Shown: positions 42,640-53,144, counted from the stretch's first letter. The stretch: 64,000 bases of DNA from Macrosoma leucophasiata (GCA_036365455.1 JAWQUS010000010.1:22430501-22494500); one strand, 5' to 3'. Program-made: numbers and translations. Notes: generated from the sequence alone by a model not told the origin.

Positions 42640-43532
42640 TTGGTTGCCATGAGTGATACACTGGTGGCGAACGAGCTGTTGGCTTTCTTGCAACAGAAAT
42701 TGGATGTGATGGACGAGGTGTCCGCCATCCAAATATGTTCAACGAGTTTCAGCGAACAAGAAATAGCAAATGCCAAGCTGTTGCTGTTTAAGTTGCTGAA
42801 CAGAAGCGACCAGATGGTGTCTCGCAGGCGTGACGGGACTAAGAAGAGTCTGCAGGATATAATTACCCTGCTGAAGGAGGTGGATCCTGACGAGGTGCCG
42901 ACGTTTGTGGCCAAGGATCTAAATAAGTTGCCTCCGATAACCTTTGACCACGTGGACGTGAGTTGCCTTTTGAGAGACATCGTTTCTTTGAAGGCAAGTT
43001 GAGCAGAGGTGTAGAATAAGTTAGACGCCTCCCAAGTTACCGTCGCTGATTTGCGCAACCAAGTAAATGAGTTGCGTAATACTGTGGCAGTAACTAGGTC
43101 ACCGACGGTGTCTAATAACATCAACACCGTGCGAGGTGCTTGCTCCCTCGATGCATCGTCTGCAAGTTTCGCGTCAGCGGTATTGTCGCCGGCGCCGAAT
43201 GCTATGCCTGCGGTATGCGCTGCCCGCGCACCCTGCAGCCCCGCACCCGTCCCCGCATCCCCTCCCCACGCTCCCCGGTGTACATCTCCCGCCTCCACTA
43301 CACCACTGAGGCGGAGGACGTCGTGGAGTTTCTTCGTCGAAAGCTGAAGTACACGCTGAGAGTGCAGCTGCTGGAGTCGCGCCGCAACGTCAAATTCAAG
43401 TCGTTCGTAGTGCGTGTGCCGACATTCCTGCTGCACCTCGTCATGGAGGAAAGCTTTTGGCCGCAAGATGTGGTGTTCCGTCGCTTCCGGGGACAAGTGC
43501 CACTCGAACGCACAATGACACAGTGCAAGTGA
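42640..43532 (+). pseudogene. ORF1-like protein of a non-LTR element
   Basis: Residues 1-120 (42640-43002) are hydrophilic and helical, with MSDTLVANELLAFLQQKLDV, then LLLFKLLNR, VPTFVAKDLNKLPP and FDHVDVSCLLRDI. Two stops (TGA 43000, TAG 43015) interrupt the frame. It resumes as a coiled-coil-like ADLRNQVNELRNTVAV and a Pro/Ala/Ser-rich linker, and shifts frame between about 43140 and 43270. The C-terminal part (LHYTTEAEDVVEFLRRKLKY, FKSFVVRVPTFLLHLV, SFWPQDVVFRRFRG) looks like a small RRM-type domain. I recall similar two-part proteins from lepidopteran retroelement ORF1s, where they would bind element RNA; this is from memory. It is broken and not expected to function. Confidence 0.6.
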
Positions 43533-43544
43533 AGTGTACTAACA

Positions 43545-43851
43545 TAGTATTAAGATTTATGTACTAACACTATAATATGTATATTAATATGTATGTTAGT
43601 TTATAAGGTATTTAATTCTATGGGCCTGTTGTTTAATTTTAATCAATTTTGTTGCCTGTAATAAATGGATAAATAAATAAATAAAAAATTAAGTATTAAG
43701 ATTAGTATTAAGATTTATGTACTAACACTATAATATGTATATTAATATGTATGTTAGTTTATAAGGTATTTAATTCTATGGGCCTGTTGTTTAATTTTAA
43801 TCAATTTTGTTGCCTGTAATAAATGGATAAATAAATAAATAAAAAATTAAG
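43545..43851 (+). repeat. 158-bp tandem 3' UTR repeat
   Basis: Two near-identical units from TAGTATTAAGATTTATGTAC to TAAATAAAAAATTAAG. Confidence 0.95.
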
Positions 43852-43860
43852 TCCGCCTAA

Positions 43861-44425
43861 TATACTGCATTGAAGAATAAATGAATAATCATATAGAAAA
43901 ACCATACGGAACCGCCAAGTATTCCCATAATACGGTCTTCAAGTTTTTTTTCTAATTCGCCGTCACGCGACACCTGCGGCCAGTGTCGAATATTATTTTT
44001 CTCGTTAACTCGGTGTCAGCAACTCGATACTAATAATCGAGTAGGAAATATCGATTACGGAGACCATAGAAAGTAAAAAAGACATCAAAACTCGATCCCC
44101 TGTCAGTTGATTTAGACGTTTGTGGTCAACGAACTATACTTTTTGACCGCAACCCGATTACTGACACTGACTGACTGTTATAAGTAACTAGGCATCTTTA
44201 TATTTGTTACAATTGGTTAGTCCAGACTCGACGACCCGGTTAGTCCAGATTTGTTTCGGGTTTTTGTGTATGTGTACAACGGCACCCACGACACAGGTTT
44301 ATAACCTACTGTGGGGCTGTGAGTGTAAGCGTATTTTATTCTTTTATTGGGTTAAATACAAAAGATATTTCTTAGGTTATGATAGTGACAAGCAAACTCA
44401 TGAATAGTAAGTGAACAGTGCAGTG
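43861..44425. other. No gene seen
   Basis: Unrecognised. Confidence 0.4.
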
Positions 44426-44559
44426 TAAGGGCACTTACACAAAACTGCGATACGATGCGATTGCTGCGCTGCGATCCAGAAGACCATACTTGCAACGTGT
44501 CGGACTTAAACGCATCGCAGTTATTCGCATCGCATTACAGTTTTGTGTGGGCGCTCTAA
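44426..44559. mobile_element. 128-bp MITE, TSD TAA
   Basis: Element 44429-44556, TIRs GGGCACTTACACAAAACTG and the complement of CAGTTTTGTGTGGGCGCTC, flanked by TAA. The interior has GCGATACGATGCGATTGC/GCATCGCAGTTATTCGCATC pairing. PIF/Harbinger-like by its TSD. Confidence 0.8.
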
Positions 44560-44649
44560 CCTAGCGATATTTACACAAGGCTGGGTTCAGAACACTGAGC
44601 ACCCTGAAATAGCCCTTTAATTGAAATAGAAATTAGAAATATTGAAAAG

Positions 44650-45105
44650 TATGTTTGTATCTTCACGTCAGGTCCCTAACGGGGTGGGCAGAGAGTGCAG
44701 AGCGCCAGATATCCCGGTCCTGCCATACCTCTCGTGGCTCGTCTACCTTCATCATTCTCTTCATACATGCACGCCGATTCCTAAGACTTTTGACTCCACT
44801 ATCAGATAGAACTCGACCTATTTGGTCATGGCAGGTCAGTCTTTATCTTCCTGGGCCTCTACAACCATCCACATTCGCATTGTATATCTGTTTAGTCATT
44901 CGCTCATTCGACATTCTCTCTATATGCCCGAACCATCGGAGCATGCCTTTTTTCATTTTTACACCGATACTGGCATTCACACAAAGCCTATTTCTTAAAT
45001 CTTCATTACGAACGCGATCGGTGAGTGATACACCGCAGATCTTGCGCAAAGATCTCATCTCGACCGCGTTTAACTTACTTTCATGCTCTTTCCTGCATAC
45101 CCAGT
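44650..45105 (-). pseudogene. LINE family D: C-terminal reverse transcriptase tail
   Basis: Minus-strand frame from about 45105: ESKLNAVEMRSLRKICGVSL, then RVRNEDLRNRLCV, KKGMLRWFGHIERMSNERMT, KQIYNANVDG and, after a frame break near 44845, DQIGRVLSDSGVKSLRNRRA and CMKRMMKVDE. This is the region after the palm domain of an RTE-like LINE, 5'-truncated. It defines the family whose 3' ends occur at 18079, 37680, 47085, 53417 and 61841. Confidence 0.8.
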
Positions 45106-45934
45106 GAATAGTAATTCAATGTTTTGTCATACCCCTTGAATAGTAATTCAAGGTTTTGTAAAACTGGAACGGGCCTTTATGCTTTAAGGCCTTTGCTATT
45201 ACTGGTTCAAGAAAGCACTTCTAAAGCCATAATTGTAAAATTGTAAAATTTTAAATGTATTTCTATTAACCGACTTCAAAAAGGAGGAGGTTCTAAATTG
45301 AATATTGTATATTTTTGTTATTGTCTATCTTAATTATTATTGTTCTGTATGGATTTTAATATGTGAATTAAATAAATAAATTAAATTAATTCCATATAAT
45401 CAAAATTGTCACCATAGCCAAAACAATACGTTAATGAAAAATTATTATGCGGCAAGTTCGCGGAGTTCCTATATTTACATTATTGCTAGTTAAACTGCTT
45501 CCTTGATTGTTCTCAGAATAGTTAAGCAGCCGCAAGTGCCCGTCTATAATATATTGGCCAAAGTTAAACTTGGGTTGCTTGAATTTGAGCAACGGTTAAT
45601 TAAAGCAAAATTCAAGTATTTTTTCACAAAATTTTCATAAGTAAAGCTTTGTAGATGGTTGTTTACAACGTTGCTCCATTGTTAACAACAATATACTAGG
45701 TAGTTAGTTATTTACAAATGTATTCTTATAAACTCTACTATCTTAAATGTTTATAGCACCTATTAAATTTAAATTTCAGCTGCTTTACTTTAAAAAAGTA
45801 ATGTGAACATTTTTTTGGGTCCAGAACGATCAAACATTTTCATCGGGTCGTCGGTTTCTCGATTTCTGGGTCGGGGGCTATTCAGAGATAGCAGTATAAA
45901 ATCCTTTATTACTATATTTATTGGGATTTTTCCA
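45106..45934. other. No gene seen
   Basis: ACCGACTTCAAAAAGGAGGAG at 45269-45290 is a piece of a common lepidopteran repeat. Otherwise unrecognised. Confidence 0.4.
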
Positions 45935-46080
45935 TTTTCTTTCCCAGTAGCTCGATTTTTGGTAATATGCCCGGAGATGTCAACAGCCTCGTTACATGGG
46001 TAAAATAGCAACTGGCAATGTCTGTATGCATGCATTAACCTCTGCTTATCCCTTCTGGGATAACAGCCGTGAAGTTGAAT
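45935..46080 (+). repeat. tRNA-derived SINE family O, body and 3' end
   Basis: GCCCGGAGATGTCAACAGCC, GCATGCATTAACCTCTGCTT and AACAGCCGTGAAGTTG match 30918-31100 in opposite orientation; the tRNA head is missing. Confidence 0.6.
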
Positions 46081-46655
46081 TGAAATTCATTGGATAGTAT
46101 ACCTAGATAGAGAGCGTAAAGCGCCACCCACCTGACCTGGCAAATTTGTACCATTATTTGTTAATCTTTGAGCTACGATACCCTAAAAAGCCCTGAAAAA
46201 ACTGCAGCGAACAAGCTGTAGAGCCCATTAAACTGTGTTATAACTACAGAGCACTTACACCATGCTTGTATCCCATATCACGCCATTAGCCGGCCCAGTA
46301 TCGAGCATTAACCGCGTCTATCACGTATTAATGAACTACGATAGGTACACATACAGCCTTGGGAACACGTCTCTATTTTACCGTCGTCTATTCCAACGTA
46401 GTTGGTAAAATTTATGTCCATTTCGATACATATATTATCATTATGTGTGGATTTAAAATATTCGCGAAATACTGGTGAGAGAGATTCACTGAAATAAAAC
46501 TATTTCTTATGGATTTATCTCGCGTATGTTAAACTAAAATGATCCGTTAATTGTGAACGCTACGCAAGGAGTTTACAAAATCGATGGAGGTAGAATATAC
46601 ATATACTTTTTTCGAACTGCTGTCAGAAAAATGTCACCCCAGTCTGCCCGGGACT
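46081..46655. other. No gene seen
   Basis: Unrecognised. Confidence 0.4.
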
Positions 46656-46659
46656 ACGG

Positions 46660-46740
46660 ATGCTGATTTGGCGGCCGATAGATTAGGTAATGCGGTGGAA
46701 TCTACGCCCCTTAGTTCCTACACTGTGACTCTACACTGTA
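46660..46740 (-). repeat. Family A head fragment (variant subfamily)
   Basis: GGCGGCCGATAGATTAGGTA, ATGCGGTGGAATCTACGCCC. Confidence 0.6.
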
Positions 46741-47084
46741 TTATAACCATTATTGTTTACTTACATTTTCCCAATCACTATTATTCCGCTATACCACAAT
46801 GTTTAACCTACACGCACCTACACAATACGTTTCCGCGCTCGCCGCAACGTTTACGAGTTACGATGAACAAACGCGGCTCTTTGTTTTCCAATAAGCTATT
46901 TGTTACGCGGCACGTCAAATATATAGAGATTCGTCACGGATAGTGCAGTGAATGCAATAAAATGCACTTCCTGGTGGATCTTTGTGTCCGTATATTTACG
47001 CACGCCAGCGAAAAAGAAAAACATGTTAAATAAATGAGGAAACTATAACAACAATATGATGAGAATTGTAATGCAGAGATATGC
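46741..47084. other. No gene seen
   Basis: Unrecognised. Confidence 0.4.
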
Positions 47085-47290
47085 GATGGTTAGGAGGCCC
47101 AGGAAGACCAAGACTGACCTACCAAAAAGTCTTAAGCCTCAAAAATCTTAAGAATCGGCGTGCATGTATGAAGAGAATGATGAAGGTATAAGAAGCACGG
47201 GAGGTATGTCAGGACCGGGATATCTGGCGCTCCACATTCTCTGCCTAGCCCGTAAGGGACCTGGCGTGAATGATACATACTTACATACGA
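47085..47290 (+). pseudogene. LINE family D 3' coding end and tail
   Basis: Reads MRWLGGPGRPRLTYQKVLSL, then NRRACMKRMMKV, a stop, EAREVCQDRDIWRS, and the tail GATACATACTTACATACG. Confidence 0.7.
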
Positions 47291-47358
47291 TAACAATTTA
47301 AAACGTGGATCCGTTCTGTCAATAACTTTATAATAGTGTCAGAGAATATGTAATAAAT

Positions 47359-47560
47359 ACTACGTATAGAATGGACACTTCGACGTCCCGCCCGTTTTCC
47401 CCGCATCACCCAACCTCCTCCCCTCTTATGGGCGACGATTGGTATTTTCTACGTGCTACGCACACAGGTGCACGTGTAAATACACGTCACTGATTGATGT
47501 CTGTGTAACAGAGACCAAATTAAGCGTTTGTATGGAATTTTGGCAAAGTGTCCGCGGTGT
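47359..47560 (+). repeat. Repeat family C copy 4
   Basis: ACTACGTATAGAATGGACAC to GTGTCCGCGGTGT. It is preceded by CAGAGAATATGTAATAA, also seen before copy 3 and at 21334. Confidence 0.8.
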
Positions 47561-47660
47561 AATAGTGTATCCAGTGTTTTCTGTTGTGTCACAAGACGAT
47601 AACCATAATGATGTTTTTTTCTTTCACTCTTCGAAACTGTCTTTTATGGTTCTGTTACTG

Positions 47661-47961
47661 TTTTTTTTTTTTTTTTTTTTTTTATGTAATGAAAGTTGCA
47701 AACAAGCATGCAGTTCACATTCATGTTAAGTGAAGACTGCAGCCTATAGACACCGACACAATGACCAGAGGTCAAAATGCAGATGAGCTGCCACTCCTGA
47801 GGCATTAGGTGTTATGCCTCTGTGCCGGAAATTACAAGGCCGTTCATTACCACCTGACCGGAACACGATAGTGCTGAACACTACCATTTAGCGGCAAGTA
47901 TATTAGGTAATGCGGTGGTGCCTACGCCCGCGAGCTCCGTCACTGGAGCTCTACCACCAGT
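47661..47961 (-). repeat. Family A, full length
   Basis: 23-base T run to ACCACCAGT. Confidence 0.9.
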
Positions 47962-47963
47962 AA

Positions 47964-48028
47964 AGTATATTAGGTAATGCGGTGGTGCCTACCCCCGCGA
48001 GCTCCGTCACTGGAGCTCTACCACCAGT
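47964..48028 (-). repeat. Tandem duplicate of the family A head
   Basis: GTATATTAGGTAATGCGGTG to ACCACCAGT repeats 47897-47961 with one change. Confidence 0.9.
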
Positions 48029-48064
48029 AAAAACAACAACATGCTCCCATAACTAAGTGCACGC

Positions 48065-48210
48065 GGACTAACCCATATCTCCACCAACCCGCATTGGAGC
48101 AGCGTGGTGTAGTAAGCTCCAGGCCTGCCCCCAAGAAGGGGAGAGACTCAATATATCATACACAGGAGAGTATCAAGGGTTGCCATCATGTTGCCATTAT
48201 AAATCTTCTT
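48065..48210 (+). repeat. SINE family B 3' half
   Basis: CTAACCCATATCTCCACCAA to TTGCCATTATAA, with an unrelated 35-bp stretch replacing the GTGCCCAGCAGTGGGACG part. Confidence 0.75.
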
Positions 48211-48340
48211 TTGTCCTTGTATTACTTTTTATAGAGTGGTCCGATTTATAAGACTACACAAGATTACATCTAAACTTAAATAGTCTATACAAATATATAA
48301 AACTGGAGCGTCTGTTTGTAATATAAAAATAAACGCTCTT

Positions 48341-48616
48341 ATGGTGGTAGAGCTCCAGTGACTGAGCTCGCGGGCGTAGGCACCACCGCATTACCTAATA
48401 TACTTGCCGCTAAATGGTAGTGTTTTGTACTATCGGGTTCCGGTCAGGTGGTAATGTACTGCCCTGTAATTTCCAGCACACAGGCATAACATCTTAGGCC
48501 TCAGGAGCGGTAACGCATCTGCATTTGACCTTGGTCCTTGTGTGGGTGTCTGTAGGCTGCAGTCATCACTTAACATCAATGTGAACTGCATGCTTCTTTG
48601 ACACTTCCATTACATT
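48341..48616 (+). repeat. Family A, full length
   Basis: ATGGTGGTAGAGCTCCAGTG to CCATTACATTA. AAATAAACGCTCTT before it and AAATAACCGCTTTT after it may be a 14-bp target duplication. Confidence 0.85.
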
Positions 48617-48744
48617 ACTCGTATAAATAACCGCTTTTTCTAAATGCATATGTAAGTACGTATACATGGTATCTTCATATACCAAAACAACATTTTTTAC
48701 ATTTCTTGTCTGTCTAGGAGGAAGGAGTAACTAAGGCTTCTTTT

Positions 48745-48832
48745 ATACCAGCTGCGCCCACGACTTCGTCCGGGTAGATACTGAACAATCATACATTCTC
48801 ACACGGACGAAGTCGCGGGCACAGCTAGTATT
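48745..48832 (+). mobile_element. Helitron-like 3' end with inverted copy
   Basis: CTGCGCCCACGACTTCGTCC and its complement CGGACGAAGTCGCGGGCACA face each other and end in GCTAGTA. Confidence 0.6.
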
Positions 48833-48948
48833 AAATATGACAAAGACTTTTTTTTTTAATCTCCATTTAAAGAGCTTGGTCAAAGACCATGACGCTCTAT
48901 ACAGTCACATGAATTACATTCTTCATTTAAAAAAATAATTAAACAACA

Positions 48949-49542
48949 TTAGCCCATTGACAATTGATATAGTTGCAACAGTATTCTGGCGTCATCCGTA
49001 GTAGGATCTGCCAGGACACTGTTGCAATGTCCTATTTCTAATGAAGCCCTGCGATGAGCCTCACCTCGAACACATTCAACCAAAATATGGTATACGTCTT
49101 CCACTTTACCACATATACTACAATTAGGGGTATCAGATTGACTCATTAAGAATTTAAACTTATTAAATGGCACATGTCCGGAGCGAAGTCTCATCATTGT
49201 GACAAGTTCTTTCCTGGACAGGGCACACTCGGTCATCCATGGAGACCTCAACGGTTCCGGCTGTATTGTTCTATACCAGATGCCACATTCACGGGAACGT
49301 AGATCAAAGAATTCCTTCCATAATTCTACACAGTACTTTTTAACTTTATTTATGGTATCAGAGTAGAATGGCAAGATGTCTATCTGAACTCCATCTGAGG
49401 TTGCTTCTTTCGCTTTCGACAAACACTTTACCATATACGTTGTGTTATACACAGATACTGCCAAGGGTACATGTGCGCCGCAGGTCATTAATATCTGATA
49501 TACGTGGTTAATATTTGATACGCGACTGACTAATGGTGGCAT
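48949..49542 (-). pseudogene. C-terminal fragment of a non-LTR retrotransposon polyprotein
   Basis: About 197 codons, 5'-truncated. Residues 110-165 read LSRKELVTMMRLRSGHVPFN, NKFKFLMSQSDTPNCSICGK and VEDVYHILVEC, the C-terminal CxxC...HxxxxC zinc-binding module that follows RT (and RNase H) in Jockey/I/R1-type LINEs. The preceding part (WKEFFDLRS, IWYRTIQPEP) fits the linker before it. RT and endonuclease domains are absent, so the product is not functional. The frame is nonetheless intact over nearly 600 bp, suggesting a fairly recent insertion. Confidence 0.75.
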
Positions 49543-49713
49543 GAAGGGTGCAAGTTTAGTGTAGATCTAATACAGTTTAATTGGATTGTTTCTGACATTC
49601 AATTAATATGCTATTTGTGCCTCTTTACGAAATCGTTATAAAGAAAATAGGAAATATTGAACATATAGGATACAGGAAGAATACATATCGCTTCCCGGTA
49701 TAGTGTCCTAACA
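49543..49713. other. Unassigned spacer
   Basis: Nothing recognised. Confidence 0.4.
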
Positions 49714-49973
49714 CAAAAAAACCGGTCAAGTGCGTGTCGGGTCACGCGCAGTGTAGGGTTCCATAGTGTTACGGTCCTGTAATTTCCGGCACAGAGGCAT
49801 AACACCTTAGGCCTTAGGAGTGGCAACGCATCTGCATTTTGACCTCGGTCTTTGTGTGGGTGTCTACAGGCTGCAGTCATCTTTTAACATCAATATGAAC
49901 TGCATGCTTGTTTGCCACTTACATAACATAAAACTGTAAGGTTTTCTTGTAGACTACGGAACCCTTCGTAAAA
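49714..49973. mobile_element. Repeat family G piece split by family A
   Basis: AAACCGGTCAAGTGCGTGTC...AGGGTTCCATAG and, after the insertion, GACTACGGAACCCTTCG are the two ends of element G at 7133-7804. Confidence 0.65.
49766..49933 (+). repeat. Family A tail-half nested in G
   Basis: GTTACGGTCCTGTAATTTCC to CATAAAA. Confidence 0.8.
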
Positions 49974-50079
49974 TATTTGAGAGTCTACTTTTTCGGTTTC
50001 CGTTAATATGTCACATAACTGAACTACCTTTTCAGTAAACCAAAAGGGATTCATACCAAATCCATTAATATGTTTCATT

Positions 50080-50250
50080 GCAGGCGTTTAATATAATTGG
50101 ATAGCAGAATGTCCGGTTTCGGTCAGTTCATTTTAGATAGCACCATCGGATCCTGTTGTCCGGCCACGTCGATATTTCCGGAATTAGCAGCGCTGCAATA
50201 TGAATTGCCTTTGCTTATTGAATTAACACCGTACCTATCAGTATTTCCTT
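50080..50250 (+). repeat. Repeat family E copy 1
   Basis: Starts at CATTGCAGGCGTTTAATATA, then GTCCGGTTTCGGTCAGTTCA, CCACGTCGATATTTCCGGAA and GCTTATTGAATTAACACCGT. Two further copies lie at 51250 and 52355. Function and class unknown. Confidence 0.8.
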
Positions 50251-50943
50251 GTTGGCAGTTAAATGAAAAAAAAAATATCGGAAATTGGTAAAAAATTGTA
50301 TGCGAAATGCAAAATCTGTAAAATAGTGGAATATTTTATGTGCTTAGATATACATTCATCGAGGTTATCGAGGTACATTTATTCATTTAGGGTGACAGGA
50401 ACTTCTTATGACACGTCAAAAACAAACAAAATAAATTAAAGTGAATAACAATTGATACAAATGTCAACAAGATAAAAAATATATGTAAAGTCAAGAATAT
50501 CACTAAGATAAAACTAAATGTAATAAACTAATGTAAAAAGTATTTTTACAATTACTATAAACATACTTTTTCTATCAATGTTTGAACTATGAATTTAATG
50601 ACACTAAGTAATAAAGTGGTATCTGTATAATTATCGGGAAAAGCAATGTTGCTTATGTAAAAATGTGTATGAAATTTTCTGGCCGTATTTAGTTTTACAT
50701 TCATTGAAATTTCTTTCATGGTGGAACTTAAAAATATCGTCATACTATAATCATATTAAAATAAATATTTTGACACAAACTTAATTTTACGACTGTATTT
50801 ATTTTTGTGTAAATAGTATATACGAGTACTATTGAAAAAGTTTCCGAATCAAAAACATTGCAAATTGAACCTTAAATTAACACACGAATAAGGTACCGAC
50901 ATGACTGACTGGACATTTCTTCGATAGTAGGTACATCAATCAC
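50251..50943. other. No gene; repeat L at 50390-50525
   Basis: GGGTGACAGGAACTTCTTATG, ACAAACAAAATAAATTAAAG; otherwise unrecognised. Confidence 0.45.
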
Positions 50944-51220
50944 AGAGCAACACAGGAGGGGAGTAGCCATATGCAGGCTTTCCTCTATGTCAAAGTACAA
51001 GCCCAAATGGGCCTATACCTGTCGTCTGGATGTTTAAATGTGTGCGTGAAATTGTTTCTGTATTTTGTTAAAGTCAAGGTGTGAGTTTCGTAGCAATAGA
51101 CGATTTTTGTAGTGTGCGTGTGTGTTGCACGCATTTCCCCCTGCAAAAAATGACAGACTGTTTTGCATCGATAATAAACGCTATGGCTACACCCCTCCAG
51201 TCCGCCGCGGCCGGTGGATT
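50944..51220 (-). mobile_element. hAT-like element M, diverged copy
   Basis: Matches the M body at 1195-1690 in reverse (GCCATATGCAGGCTTTCCTC, CCAATTTCACGC complement, CGATTTTTGTAGTGTGCGTG, CCGCCGCGGCCGGTGG). It has no SINE inside. The outermost TIR is lost on the right, and no target duplication is visible. Confidence 0.7.
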
Positions 51221-51249
51221 TATACTTCAAACATTAAATCGTTAAATTT

Positions 51250-51505
51250 CAGGCCATTAATACAATTGGACAGCAGAATATCCGGAACCGGTTTCGGTCA
51301 GTTCATTTAAGACCATGCCGTTAAATCCGGTTGTCCTGCCACGTCGATATTTCCGGATTTATAGCGCTGCAATTTGAATCCCGCCTTGAAATGTACGGCT
51401 TATTGAATTAATACCGTATCGATAACGATTTTCAGCATTTCCTTGATGGGCATGTATCGGTCCAGTTTAATGCCTGCATTGCAAAATTCCAACATCAAAT
51501 ATGAG
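51250..51505 (+). repeat. Repeat family E copy 2
   Basis: TTTCAGGCCATTAATACAAT, GGTTTCGGTCAGTTCATTTA, CCACGTCGATATTTCCGGAT, TATCGGTCCAGTTTAATGCC. Confidence 0.8.
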
Positions 51506-51529
51506 TGTTGATACATTCTCTGAACATAT

Positions 51530-51915
51530 CCAATTTTATATTTATTGAAAGAACGTACCTGGAAATGATTACACTTTTTTATGTAATGGAAGTGGCAAAC
51601 AAGCGTGCAGTTCACATTGATGTTAAGTGATGACTGCAGCCTATAGACACTCACACTTAGACAAAGGTCAAAATCCAGATGCGTTACCACTCCTGAGGCC
51701 TAAGGTGTTTTGCCTCTGTGCCGGAAAATATAGGGCCGTACATTACCACCTGACCGGAACCCGATAGTGCTGAACACTACCATTTAGCGGCAAGTATTAT
51801 ATATTAGGTAATGCGGTGGTGCCTACGCCCGCGAGCTCCATCATTGGAGCTCTACCACCAGTAAAAAAATCCAGTTTTATATTAATTGAAAGAACGTACC
51901 TGTAAATAATTACAC
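51530..51915 (-). repeat. Family A, full length, between 45-bp direct repeats
   Basis: SINE 51575-51862. Flanks 51530-51574 and 51871-51915 match at 41 of 45 bases (TTGAAAGAACGTACCTG core), far longer than usual retrotransposon target duplications. Confidence 0.85.
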
Positions 51916-52354
51916 TCTGCTTAAATGTACTTTTCAACTCAAAATAAATATACTATTAAGCCTATCACTAGGAATTTGATAACTTTATGTGAGTTACAAG
52001 TAACGTTGGATATATGTATTTTTTTATGAACATAATTTTAAGACTATATTAAGAGTTCGTGGTAAATGTGTATCCTGTATCCATTTATGCATAGGAGCTA
52101 CAAGCGCTTCGAAAAAAGGAAAGGAAAGAATTTATACTCAACGTTCCTCATAATCATGTCTCAGAACTGAACTTGGTAAGCCAAAATACATTGAATTTTC
52201 AACAGATAACTTCATAACCCAAAGGTGAACTGGAAGAAAATGCCAATGTCTAGTCTAGTAGTACCTACCCACCATCGTTGTGCATAATATAAAGAATAAA
52301 TAAGTAAATAACAACAAAAAATGTGGTTTTACCACATTCATTCAAAATTACATT
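51916..52354. other. No gene seen
   Basis: Unrecognised. Confidence 0.4.
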
Positions 52355-52582
52355 TCAGGCGTTCAATTGGACTCAGAATGTTCGGTTTCGGTCAGTTCAT
52401 TTTAAACCATACCGTCGGATCCGGTTGTCCGACCACGTCGATATTTCCGGAATTAACAGGGCTGCAATTTGTGTCCTGCCTTGAAACGCACAGCTTATTG
52501 AATTTTCAGCGTATCCTTGATCGGCGTTTGTCGATCCAGTTTAATGCCTGTATTTCGAAATTACAACATGTGAAAAGGTAAT
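52355..52582 (+). repeat. Repeat family E copy 3
   Basis: TTTCAGGCGTTCAATTGGAC, GGTTTCGGTCAGTTCATTTT, CCACGTCGATATTTCCGGAA, TCGATCCAGTTTAATGCCTG; the last bases read AAAAGGTAATC. Confidence 0.8.
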
Positions 52583-52587
52583 CGGAG

Positions 52588-52765
52588 TGATCCGGCCAAT
52601 AACAGACCCATGGCAATAACCTCCTAACTATGCAAAGGATTACCAGCTGATCAGCGACCGCCAATATAGCTTTCGTCGTGGCAGATTTGCTGGTGATCTT
52701 ATAGTATATCTAACGCACCGTTGGTCTCAAGCGTATGACAAGAGTAGGGAAGTATTGGCTGTAAG
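52588..52765 (+). pseudogene. Reverse transcriptase fragment of a Jockey/R1-type LINE
   Basis: Plus-strand reading gives NNRPMAITS, a gap with a stop, then YQLISDRQYSFRRGRFAGDL, IVYLTHRWSQAYDKSREVLA. In this family these are the finger-palm segments NYRPISLLS...LISDRQYGFRRGRSTGDLL, just before the first catalytic aspartate. The part between is deleted and the palm is missing. Confidence 0.8.
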
Positions 52766-52865
52766 TTGAGTCTCGTACATTGCACTTCTCGCGAATATGC
52801 ATGCAACTGGATAGTCAGTTTTTTTACAGGTCTTGGTTTGCGGAGAGTGCTCAGACACTCTAACT

Positions 52866-53144
52866 GGTGGTGAATCTCCAGTGACGGAGCTCGTGGGCGT
52901 AGGCACCACCGCATTATTTAATATACTTGCCACTAAATGGTAGTGTTAAGTACTATCGTGTTCCGATCAGGCGGTATCCGGCCCTGTAGTTTCCGGCACA
53001 GAGGCATAACACTTTAAACCTCAGGAGTGGAAACGCATCTGCATTTTGACCTTGGTCTTTGTTTGGGTTTCGATAGGTTGCAGTCATCACTTAACATCAA
53101 TGTGAACTGCATGTTTGTTTACCACTTCCATAACATAAAAAATA
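52866..53144 (+). repeat. Family A, full length
   Basis: ACTGGTGGTGAATCTCCAGT to poly(A); small deletion before CCGGCCCTGTAG. Confidence 0.85.

Larger units (their letters stand above)
42500..43860 (+). mobile_element. Non-autonomous ORF1-only retroelement with doubled 3' end
   Basis: A G+C-richer 5' region (from about 42505), an ORF1-like coding region (42640-43532), and a 3' untranslated region ending AATAAATGGATAAATAAATA. The 158-bp 3' region occurs twice in tandem (43545-43702, 43703-43851), both ending AAAAAATTAAG. No endonuclease or reverse transcriptase follows: the sequence after 43860 is unrelated. Target duplications were not found. Confidence 0.6.

Noticed and set aside
42621..43496. 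291-codon minus-strand protein
   Set aside because: It lies opposite the ORF1-like region, which has recognisable features on the plus strand; the minus frame has none.
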